A stretch of DNA of 64,000 nt from Phallusia mammillata. Lineage: Eukaryota; Chordata; Ascidiacea; Phlebobranchia; Ascidiidae. The number at the start of each line of letters is the position of its first letter. The first letter of the stretch is position 1. The translations under genes were made by a program, and so were the position numbers. Positions 38,971-51,100 of the stretch are shown here, in pieces. The DNA is taken from assembly GCA_003260075.1 (NCBI GenBank), contig QLIY01000192.1, positions 62,995-126,994 on the forward strand, given 5' to 3'. The notes beneath the pieces are model-generated. The model was not told the origin of the DNA. It was given only the letters and a program-made list of their open reading frames with translations, and made no database searches.

Positions 38971-41847
38971 GCTCTCTCACAGTTTCATCTTTTTTGTGGT
39001 GCAACTTTTAATTGCAAATGTATGAATGACAAAGCTCGTTTTTTGTCAAAACAGACTACTTCGAGTAAAACTTGTGTCCTTGCAACAAATCAATACTTGA
39101 AGATTGATAATTTTAAGCGACATTTACTGATACTCGACATTTACTAATGTAGCAATAAATCTTCGTGTTTTAAACTTTAAGGAAACATGCAATTCAGTGA
39201 TAATAACAAATAAACCCGGTTTTAAGACTGTGACTACTGATCTGCAATCTAAAAACGTTCACTGCTGAGAAAATTCAATTTGTTCCACTGCCCAAGGCAA
39301 AACCAGCTGTAATTTGACGCCAAGTGCAAGAAACCTTTCAGATATTTTTTGAAGCTCTGCCAAGTTGAATTTCAAAAACGATTGTTGATCTAATTTGAAA
39401 GCCTAATGTTTTTCAATTAAGTTACATTTTTCTTTCCCGTTTTGCTGCCACCCAAGCATTTGCATTACAGGCGTTAATCGCCTGAAGCGAACGTTATCGC
39501 AGCATCAAAGAAATTCTGGTAAACTCACAAAATGACTGCCACCATGTCGAAACTAAATTGATAATAACCTTAAAGGTACTTCTGGTTAGATAAGAAACAA
39601 CAACATTGCACCAAAAACCTTACCAAAATTCAAATAGGCAATCGGCGTTAAGATAATTTTTAAGCAGACAATTTGCCGAAAAGTATTTTCATTAATTCCT
39701 ATGTTTTATTGCGTTACCCACATTTCTAACCTAAGCTATCTGCAGATACACGGGTAATTATTATGAACTTTATAAAGTGACATTGCGAACTATGTAAACG
39801 AAAAATGCACGTTTAAATGTTATTGCATATTAATGTAACAATCTATGAACTTAGTTTTATCATGAGTATATTAAATGAATAAACATTGTGAAAATGGCAA
39901 GTAAATAACAATTTTGTTACGAGCCTTAAAACTTTTTAAAATTGACTAATAAAATTATCTTTGATGTCCGTGAAATGCGCAAATTTTGCAAAACAACGAT
40001 AACAATAACTCGGTAGTGCCATCTAGCGATTAGTTTAAAAAAAACACTTTTTTAAATTTATTTAGCCTGTAAGGTTAATCGAAGAGGCCGAAGGTAGGGT
40101 ACCTGAAGGGATGGATGGAAATAAGGCTCATTGCTTATATTTTTAATGTACGAGAAAAAAAGTTGACGTTCTTATCTTATTTGAAAATATAAGCGTAATC
40201 GATCCACAATGATTTACAAAGTTTTGAATCTGTTAGTTCTGTATGATGGTTGCTACCTACGACCAAAACTTTAAAACTGTTCATTACGACTTTTTATAAT
40301 TGAAAGGTGACTGGTATGGAAAATGTTTTCTCGATTTCTTAGAGAGATAAAAATACAAATAGTAGGTTTTTGGAATGCGATGTTTCATTTAGTTTTTATT
40401 TGGTTTCTAGACCTTCTAGACTAGATTCAAGCATAAAAATGTTGGGCTTGTTAACAGCATAGTTATGTATTATTAAGAACCAAATTTGTATTTTTTTAAC
40501 AGTCTACCTACAAAAACGAAACTTGCAAACTTCCGAAAGGTCTAGTGCTTGTTTACTATTAATTTCTGCAACCATCATATCAAGTTTGATCTGAAACTCT
40601 TTGACGATTTTTTTGTTGTAGCTTTTTAAGGGTCTTGCTACCTGCAGGTTCATTGTTTGTTGAAATGTGTTCACCGCGGTGATATTACAAATAATTTAAA
40701 TTTTTTTAGTGAGACAATAACTACTTTTTTAAAGAACTTTTAAAGTTTTGTTCAAATCCTTGCAGGACTCCTAATAGCGAGAATTTAATTGATTGCGAAT
40801 CGCGCTGACAATTAGGGATTATCTTGTATACATGACACCTCCATCGGGACGTAATTATGACGTTGAAGGGTTGACGTTGTTTTGATAAATGACAGGGCTA
40901 TTGACAATGCCACGTTATACTTTAAGATCGTCATTTGCCCACGTCCATTGCCACAACACAATATTTACGTTGCTATTAAATAAGGAATAATGCGAATTAA
41001 TTACAGTGAATCGTGACAGTTTGAACAACGTAATTTCCTTCCTTGAGTTCGCCAAACACAACTCAGCACATAACAAGTACCTTTGGTCTGTATCAAGCAA
41101 TTTAAATGTTTTCAACACAAGAAAAAACACGTGTACTTGTCCTTACACAGAAAGTCTGATTTTAACAATCTTGTAGACGTAAATTTTTAATGAAGTAAAA
41201 CACAATAACATTTTGTTCGAAGACATTGTGTTGCGGTGCGTGGGTTACACACAAGTTTATTGTCTAGTGGGCGTTTCTTGCCATGCATATCTCTTGGAAA
41301 CGCCTGTAATTTCGGCCACTTTAGAACGATGTCTCGTTTACCTCCGCCATCGTGAAATTAATCTAATCGTAAAGGATCTATACCAGCACAATTACCATTA
41401 CCTTTCATGACGGGAATACTTTTACAAAACGGTTACCACGTTGTCTGTATAATGCCTAGTATGTTTATTTGTGAAAGGTTGTGTTAGGAATGTGAGCTTT
41501 TAGATTTGGAATGTAAGCTTTAGATGTCTCCAGGCAGTTACTAACATAAACTTTGTACTTTAAACGTCGTGAACTTTTCTCAATGTGATTCCATACATTT
41601 CCATTTAGTCAATAAAAAATGAGCACTTTAAAACACTTCAATGACAAAATCTCTTTCACTGTTTTATATATAATTAGGAGCCGAATTTGCTGTTTGTCAA
41701 TCCAATGGTATTTTTGGGGGGTCTCCCAATAAAACGTAAATATAAAAGACTTATCAACTGTTACAAAACGACAAAACAAAACATTCTGCAGACGTTCAGG
41801 ACATTTATAATTACTTTAAGATAATACCAAAATTAAAATCAACTTAC
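38971..41847. other. Stretch between plakin-repeat gene and single-exon membrane anchor
   Basis: No exon could be supported. It would be the first intron of the plakin-repeat gene if the exon at 41848-41956 is an alternative first exon; otherwise it is intergenic. It is AT-rich, without clear repeats or RNA genes. Confidence 0.5.
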
Positions 41848-41956
41848 CACCATGCCTTCTCCATAGCAAGTACCCGATCACAAAAATGATGACGACCAGC
41901 TCAACTGCTAGAATGCAAACCGCCGCTAATATCCCAGGCGACATTGGAAGCGCCAT
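41848..41956 (-). CDS. Candidate first exon encoding a single-pass membrane anchor
   Basis: An ATG at 41956-41954 opens 36 codons, starting MALPMSPGILAAV, followed by a strongly hydrophobic run (LVVIIFVIGYLLW) and a basic RRHG, then a good donor (GTAAGT) in phase 1. This is the pattern of a signal-anchor with a cytosolic C-terminal side. No partner exon was identified in the 2.9 kb that follows. Its donor phase equals that of exon 1 of the plakin-repeat gene, so splicing to the exon at 38450-38391 would keep frame and yield a membrane-anchored form. That link is inference. The alternative is a separate small membrane protein gene whose other exons were missed. Confidence 0.45.
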
Positions 41957-44900
41957 TTTATGCCGATGTTTTGTGTACTACTTTCAAAAATACTTGGAAA
42001 CAAGGGAAAAGTATCTTCTCACAGATTTGATTACAAATGCATATTTCAGCAACTTAAGTTAATGTTTTCAAGCAAAACTTAACTTTCAACCCTGTAAAAT
42101 ATAAACGACGACTCAAGTTAAATTTCACATGAAAACTAGGCCTTACTGCACTTGTTTTTCTACACATTGCTAAAACGTTTTAGCGCAAAATATGACTGAT
42201 TGCGATTTCTCGTGCAAGAAATCTCAAAGACTGCTCTACTGCAACAACTGGCACAAAACTCATTCATTAAAGAAGATAAAGACAGGTCACTCAACTACAT
42301 CACTTCAAATACGGGCTTTACCCATGAGTTAGAACCAACGTCCGTAAGTAACAGAAAGGAAACACTTTATGCGCCACGGGTAGTAATCATTTGCCGTTGC
42401 CGTGGGCGAACTTGTCGTTTTCGTGGCAAGCACGATGTATTGTATATGTCTTGCACTGGAAAAAAACGACTCAACTGCTATAATTTAAACAAGTGCTGCT
42501 TGGCGGTAATACAATCCCACTGATTATATGCAAACATACATACTATTGGTTAAATACCTGGACAAGGTTTGAATTACTTTGCAACTAGCACTGTGTTATC
42601 CTTGAGATTCTACTCTCACCTGTCTGCCTTTTCCCGAAAATAGCAAATGATTGATTTTGTTTTACTCACTATGCCCAAAATGTGTTAACCAAATCATATC
42701 AAGATTTTTCGTCTGCGGATTATCACTGGTAAACCAGTAGTGTTATAAACCTATTCGATTTTATCCAGCAGACACGGGCCCTTAGGCCGATGAAAGACTT
42801 GCGAACCGGCTCGGTGACTTTGCCTGATTTCATGAGCTGTTCGTGACCGCAAAAACTAACAAACGGCTGTGATTATAATTGGCAGCCACCACAAAATTCT
42901 ATCTTACTGCTCGCGCTGCACCTATCGTTGCTCTTAGGTTAGTTCTGTATTGTTACATGCAAAGTTTTTGAGAAAAACATCACAACATCGTCATCTTGTA
43001 CTAACGGTATACTGCATGTGCATAACTAATTTCCTTTTTTCGCAACGTTGTCAACGTATTGTCTCAGATTTTGGGGTTTAACACTAACATTGTGACGTCA
43101 CAGAAAGCATCTACTTGATGCAAAACACCCCCTCATGCATGTACACAAGAACGATAACTTATGCGTCGGCACCAAATGACAGTAAAATTTTCAGAGTTTC
43201 CTCTGTTGCGGAAAATCTAGGCGTTATGTTTTCCCCATCGGCACACGTCAATTTACGATGGGAACTGACTACTGCCGGTACCGTTGGTCGACAACCGAGC
43301 ACGATTGAGAAATTACTGGCTTTCGTCGGTCGTGGCTTGCCAAGTTCTTACCGCCGGCGAAGGATTAATTGCTTTATTAAGACAAATCAACGCATCTTTT
43401 TATGGCGTTATAAGCGTGTAGTAAAGCTGGCAAATTCATTGTTAAAAATGAAATCTAATTTAAACTAATTACAGTGCATTGATATGAAACGTTTTGTGGT
43501 AAGCTACTTTTACTTTATGTTTTAAAAAAAAAATGATTTGTTTACTACATTATTTGGTATATTTTAACTTTTTCTAGTCTTTCAATGTTCCTACGAACAG
43601 TGTTAACCGGAACGAAATAAACAACCTTGACGGAAACAGAAACATATATACTGGAAAACAAGGAACTGCAAAAACTTGTTTACCAATGAGTACATGACGT
43701 AACATTCATGATATTGTGTTGCGTCTAATTTTGATTCTTAAGAAACATCTGATACCGAATTATTATTTTTATTTTTATTTTTACATCTTTTATTGCCTAA
43801 ATAACTTTATTTTATTTTATTTCTTGCTTAGAACTGAGGATGCCATTATATCGGCGAAATCGATATTATTTATTTACAATACATTGCAACACGAAAAACA
43901 CGGATTGATTTAGGTGTACTGAAAGCTTCAGTTTACTAAGTTCTGATACCGAATGATAGTTTTTTGATTGAAAACTTTAAGATAAAAAACGCTGTCTCAA
44001 ATTCGTTTTGGTCAAACAACGTTTTATTACAAACAGACAAGTCGGTTAAAATGTCGAACTACCAAGCTACGTCATTATCGGGCCATGAATTGTTTTCTTC
44101 TTGTTCACTGTTCTCCAACGTAGGATCGAGTTTTTATCCATGTTTCACTGGAAGTTGCAGCGTTTTTGGACATCTAACGAGCTACGTTTTTGCTTGTTCT
44201 TTTTTTGGTTGTAAAAGAAGATGAAAATCGTAAACAATTTAAAAAAAAATTGGTGATAAGAAGACAATTATAAATCATAGCTTTTTATTTGCATGCTAAA
44301 TAGTTAGTCGGCATAGATTGTAACCATACACCACTGGTGCTAAACACGCTGTAACCGCAGCAATAAGTATCAATCAAACCTGGATATAAATAAATACACC
44401 GTTACCCCGCTACAGGACGATAAGTTTTGGCTTCCATTGTGCCATGTTGTAATATGTTGCATTGTATAGTCGCTTACAATCCCTCCTGTATCTTAGCGAC
44501 AGTGACGTCACAGTTTAATGAACTCGAAAATGTCACGGTCAAAGTGTAGCAGTAGTAGGCACTTTTATAACTGCGAACAAGTGCACATAATGCAAATTAT
44601 TTCTCAGGTTAGTCGGTTGTAGATAGATTTGTTAGATCGTCGCAAGAAGGTGTTTATTTATGTGGTTTTGTAGGTGGCTTTTGGTTGCGGTTTTAATAAG
44701 GTGTTCATTTGTTTTGTTGAAGCAATGTCACATAAGTTTAGCGTTCTTCCTGCTGAGAAAAAGAAAAGATTGCGCAAGCAAATATAGCTGTTGAAAAAAA
44801 TATAGCTGTTGTTGCAAAAATTATCCGTGACACACTTATAATACTTGCCAATCTGTCCCATTTAAACCCAATAAGGCGTTTAAACTTTTCAGTAGTCACA

Positions 44901-45145
44901 AGTGGTCGTACATAATTGAATTACCTTGAGTACGAAACCCGTTTAACATCAAAAGCCAAACCGTTTTAGTTTCCTTTCAGAAACCCTGACCATTATGATG
45001 GCGCAAGCAACATGGAGTTGCGCATAAATGTGGTCCTGGATATAAATTCGCACCTGTAACAACAAATGGTCTGCTTTCCCGAGCTGACTTAATTCTGTTA
45101 ATTGTTAAACAATAGTCGATCGCGTGCCAAAGTATTGAAGAAAAC
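41957..45145. other. Intergenic region between divergent genes
   Basis: No supported gene. It lies between the minus-strand membrane-anchor exon and the plus-strand TRPA start, so promoters for both should be here, but no definite element was recognised. The open frames (for example 42200-42523 and 43115-43468, both +) show no domain or splice support. AT-rich simple sequence occurs near 43760-43830. Confidence 0.5.
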
Positions 45146-48100
45146 ATGCGCCGGGCAACAAAAGCAACCGAACAGGCCCAACTTATTCACACCACAACTG
45201 CTAGATGCGAGGGAATGTCGTCCTCAAGTGATAGTGGTTCCGATCGAGCTTCCAGTCGGAGGCGAAAAGGCTGGCGGCCGTTTGAGAAGAAATCGTCTGC
45301 GGAGCCAAACCGTCCAGTGACATTGACCGAATACACAAAGTTTTCCACTAACGACGACCCGATTTATGAATATGATGCGTAAGTACAAGTTAGGTGTAAT
45401 GAGTAGGATTAGGAAGAGGTAATTTTTGGACGTGCCTCCGTATTTTTATGTTTTAAATGATACATATGTTCTGTCAATGGTATCTATTCTGTTACGGTGC
45501 ACTAAAAGTGAAGTGATGAGATGGGACATTAACAATTCCTTTAAATCAGTGGTTCTCAAACTTTTTTGACCGCGACCCAAATCTGAGTTTTATGAACATC
45601 TCACGACCCAAGCCTCAAACACCAAAAAATGTAACAATTTCGATGCCACGTTGTCGCCGCATATGAGTCTGCCCATGTCAAAATGGCTGCAGGTTTAACG
45701 AGTTCGATTCGACAATACTACATGACACAACACACATTGTGCCTTTGTAGCACGATGGTCATTGATAGAAGTGAATCCCAAATCTAAAAATGTTTCCGTG
45801 TATGAATACTTACTAATCCTCAAACGCTTACTGGTACATATCCACGTTCAGTTTTGCATGATTAACTTTTATTTCCCGTGCTATGACGTAACAATCGCCA
45901 TGTGCGTAACAGCAAAAATCAGAACGCTATTGTCAATGATTAGTTCATTTTACTGTGCAACGTGGTCGAGTGAGGGGACTTTACTACTACAACATTAGGT
46001 AAATTCGTTTGTGTTTACTTAATGCTAATAGTTCGTTTGGACAGAATTAAATCACCATAGCGCGACCCATTTTTTGACCCTGCGCGACCCATGTTTTGGT
46101 CGCGACCCATACTTTGAGAACCACTGCTTTAAATCATTCAATGATTAAAACTAACATTCGTATTGCACAATGTCAAAAAAATATGTCACACAGTTCAATA
46201 AAAAATCCTGTGTATTGCGACAAGAAAAAATTGACAAGTATGCATTTGCCGAATATATCTGTTGTTGTTTGTAACCCGTTTTTGCAGTGGGTCAAGACCG
46301 TCAACCGCCGGCAAGCAATCGAACGAAGTCTCGTTCTCAATCCCGAAACGGAAAGTTGAGTTTCCTCCTCAGGGTGACGGAGAAGTAGGTTACAGCCAGA
46401 TTTCCGATTTTGCTCGGGACCCAAGGCGGAGGAAAAGTCAGTGGGACGAATACTTAAACACATCAAACTTACAAGCTTCGATACAATCGGGGGTGTTCAA
46501 AGTCACTTTGCATCAGGTAAAGTGGCGCTTTTTGCATTTTCCAAGTTTGTAAAATCACCAGTTAAACAAATTTGAATTTAATAGCCGCTTCTTTTAAGCT
46601 TGCACGAGATGGAGAAGCGGAAACACTCAACTCAATGTTAGATGCCGTTCCGGAGCAGCAAAGAAGACGGATTCTCAACACATCTACAGACGAGGAAGGA
46701 ATCACTGCTCTTCATCTGGCAGCAAGACACAACCACTACGATGTCTGCAAACTGCTTATCGGATACGGATCAAGTAAGATTAAAAATTTTGTCAAAATTC
46801 TTTTTAGAATTCATTTGTTCGGAAAAAACGAAGTATTTCCATCATCTGCAAAGTGTATAGGTTTTTGGGTTATAAAGAAGGTTTTTTATTGGCATCATGT
46901 TAAATATACTTTTCGTTTTTGCGATGCAGATTGTCATTGTTTTCAGATGTTAACGCGAAAACGGAGAGTCGCGCCACGCCAATGCATTACGCCGCAAGAT
47001 ACAAGCCAAAGCGGCATGCAATCACTAATTATGAAAACATTGCTAATGAATCAGCCTACGTAAACGATTCGCAGGTAAGTGGGAATGGGAACTTGTCGAT
47101 GTGAAAATTAGATGTTATTTCAACGCTAGTCAGGCACCTAAAACACACACACTTTCAGTCCCCCTTTGGGGTAAATGATTGAAATGCCGGTCCTTCAAAG
47201 TTGTCCTTATTTGATTTTGCAGGCCGTCATTGCATTATTGTCCGACAGTGGAGCTCATGTAAATTACCAGGATATTGAGGGACAAACACCTTTACATGCA
47301 GCAAGCATTAAAGGCAATGATGATGCCGTGAAACAGCTTCTCAAGTGCCGCGGAGTTTCAATTGAGGTAATTTAATGTAGATATTGTTAAATATCTAAAT
47401 ACTGTTTGTTCAATTTTACTGTAAGTGTAAACTAAACAGTGGCCAACACACTGACCTTTGAAAAGGTACCATTTTGTTTTGAGATAAGTCTATCGTTTAT
47501 ATACGTATAGTTAAGCGATTACTGTGCAGGGATTATTCTTTTTAAACTTTAATAAAATGACGCTTTTAATTTAACTTATTTCATAAATGTCGCAAAATAA
47601 TAATTATCAATGTGCAGAGTATTGAACTAGAATCTAAAACGCTGTATCTTGTTGACAGTGTATCGATCTTCAAGGCATGACTGCTTTGCATATGGCAGCA
47701 ACTCATGGACATGAGAATATTGTAAAATATCTTATTGAAGCTGGAACTGATCTTCACAGCAGTGATAATGACTTGATGACTCCTCTTCACTTTTCCTGCT
47801 CGGAAGGCAGCATCCCAATCGTTAAGATGATTCTGGAGGAAGGAGAGAGACAAGGAACGATTGAAAGAGTCAAGTAAGACTTAGTAACTTTAACAACTGT
47901 AAGGCAGACCTGTTGAACGAAATATGCAACGATAAAAAATGAACTGTTTATCCATTACCAAGAAAACATTTCTTTTTGTTGTTGTAGCTTATTACATTGG
48001 CTAACATTTAACGTTTGTTGACGTCTTAAAAAGCATGTCAGATTAACCATTTTTAGTATGAACGGTCCAATTTCAATACTGCCTTAATTTATACTCTTTG

Positions 48101-51100
48101 CTTTATGTAACTTGTGAAAAAGGCCGGCAGTCAAAACGCCTATAGTCTGATATGTCTAGCGATAACTAAACAAAGTTTGACAAGATTTATGTGCAGAAAG
48201 ATGATGACACGAGTGGACGCGGGAGGAAACACTTGTCTTCATGTTAGTGTGAGCAAAGGTCATCTTGAAATGGTGAAGTATCTGCTGAGCTGGAGCGGTA
48301 CGAATGAGATTGTCCGGTTTGTGAATATGGCGCGATCTCACAACGATACGGCTCTTCACATCGCCGCCTCGCAAGGTATTAAAATTTCATTGACAGTACA
48401 GCAGGGTGTCATGAAACTTTTTAGCATGAGAGCTATTTATAAATGTAGCCATCGTAAAATACAAAACACACATTTATTTTCAAACATATTGAGGATTATT
48501 TAAATGGACAATGTGTGTTGATGCATCTTGCATAATCGTTTTTCGGGTCCCTATCATTTTAAAATCCACCATTACTTCACAAAACAAATTTGTTAGAACA
48601 AGCTGTTTTTATTCAGGCCATCTGGAAATTGCTCAAAAATTGATTGACAGCGGAGCAAATGTGAATAGACGAAACGACAGCTTGCAAACTCCATTGTTGC
48701 TTGCCGCCCAACACAACAACTTCATAATTGTCGAACTGCTCCTGCAAAAGTAAATCAAAATATTAAAATTATTTTAGATTAAATGTCGGGTAATTCGTTT
48801 GGTTTCTAAACCACATGTTTTAAAATAGGTTAGTAAAAAAGTTTACCACTTTCGTATAGCTTCTCCTTGTTTATAAGTTTTTTTGAATTCAATTTGCCAA
48901 ATTCGTTAATGATTTTTCGCATAACTTGACAGAAATGCTGAATTGGAAATTCGCGACAAGGACAATCTTACACCTTTGCTGGTTGTGACCAAATATGGTC
49001 ATCTGGAGACGATTTCTTGGTTGATTGAAAACGGTGCTGACATTTCGGCGACGGACAAGAATGATAAAAACTGCTTGCTTCTGGCGGTAGAGGAGAAGCG
49101 AACCTATGCTGTTTCGGTAATTATTTACACACTTTTTAATCAAGGGTAATTTGTAATGAGGCATCTGTTTGCAGGAATTGTTAAATTACGACTCAGTGCG
49201 AAGACTGCTGACGGAAACCGACAAAAACGCCAACTCCGTTCTTCATATTGCAGCCAGAAAGGGATACATTCCTATTATTAGGGTACGAACAGATATAGGC
49301 CTACCCTGTAATACCAAATAAGTACAGCTTATGCAAACTTCGAATGCGTTTGGTCACTAACATGTCCGTTTCCAGATTTTGCTTGAGAACGGTGCAAAGA
49401 TCGACCCGAAGAACGAAGATGAAGCAACGCCAGTCCACATAGCTGCTATGTATGGGCAGCACGTTGCACTCAAAGAGCTGCTCGATCACGACAAGACGAT
49501 GCTTAACAGCTTGGATGAGAACGCAAATACTGCTTTGCACCTTGCTGCCATCGAAGGTAACGCTATATAATGAGCTAGCAACGCAAGCGTAGATAAAAGA
49601 AGCAAGATTGAATGGAAGACAAAAGTGTAAATAATAAGCATATGTAATACTGTTTAGCATTTTTTTCAGTTTGGTCAATTTTGTTTTGTGTTAATACTAT
49701 CTCTGCATATAGGTCACACCAAGAGCATTCAAGTTCTTTTGGAGCACGGTGCAAATGTGGGACTGAGAAACACCAAACAGTGGACAGCACTGGACTGCGC
49801 GTGTGCGAAAGGATGGGAAACGGCTGTTGTTGAACTTTTGCATGCTCAATCACTGATCAATCCTCCACGGGGATCGAGGGTAACGCAATGCTATGCATGG
49901 CTTTTATATCCTTATCTGAAATCACATGTGTGGGGACCATATACCCAAAATATGTTCGTGATACGTTTTCGAGATTTCAATTTGCTATTTTCAATGTAAT
50001 TCATAAAATATTTTTAAGCGTAAGTCGGGGTTTTGTTTGGAAGTAATTACGAAATATTTAAACGGTTTCACAGCAGCTTTCAGCTTTTCGACTGGCGGGT
50101 TATACAATGTGCGTAAAAATCAGAAGAACAGCGAATAAATGCGCTTGGGGGTAGAATACATTTCTCATTCGTCAGGACCTTGTAAACTTAAACATTCCTC
50201 AACCTGTGCACAGACTACACCACTTCACGAAGCTTGCATCAACGGTCACGTGCAAGTGGTCAAAATTCTGTTGGATTGGAAAGCAGACGTAGGAGCGAAT
50301 ATCGCTGATGGAAGGAATCCGTTAGATTGTGCGATTGACAGTGACAACAGGGAATGTGTGCAGAGTATTCTGACTCATACCACTTGGAATGTCGCACTGC
50401 GAAACTCTTATGTGGATCCAATGTCAGGTACACCATATTCCTAACCTGGAGTGTGGTTTAAGTCGGTGCAAAAGCATGTTTTGGGGGATTTTGAAATGTT
50501 AAAGAAACACAGTAAACTTCGGTTAAACCGGATCTTTGCCTAAAATTCGGACAAAACCTAAGGAACAATACAAAAATTTACTTTACATAAGGAACAAATA
50601 TGGTTTGTAATGTGGTAAGGCCTGAATCAATCGACATCAGTTAATTCGGATCTTCGCCTAATTAAGGACAAAAATGTTTTTATTTAAACGGGCCCGGATT
50701 AACCAAGGTTTACTGTATGATAAAAAACACACAAATATAACTAAACCATGCAACACAATAAACTATTTAGCTGCAGCTGTTCGCATCGATAACTGCAAAA
50801 CCTGTTACACACTTAAAAACATATACCACACCGTAGGAGTTGGTTAGTTGGTAAACGTATTCTTTAACTTTATGTTACAGATCACGTGACAACGCCGACT
50901 CGTAAACTGATCATCAAAATGCCAGACATGGCGGAGCTAGCATTCAGCAGATGCATTACCAACAACATGAAACCACCCGATGATCCTAAATTGGAGGTAC
51001 AGTGTAAGAAGAAGTAACATAAAGCATTAAAGAACAAAATTCCGAGAACAAAAATAAAAACTTATATGTCCACATCAATGCTTTATTGGCAGTAAACTAT

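Noticed and set aside
43115-43468. 117-codon plus-strand frame upstream of TRPA
   Set aside because: No similarity to known families and no exon structure; likely chance.
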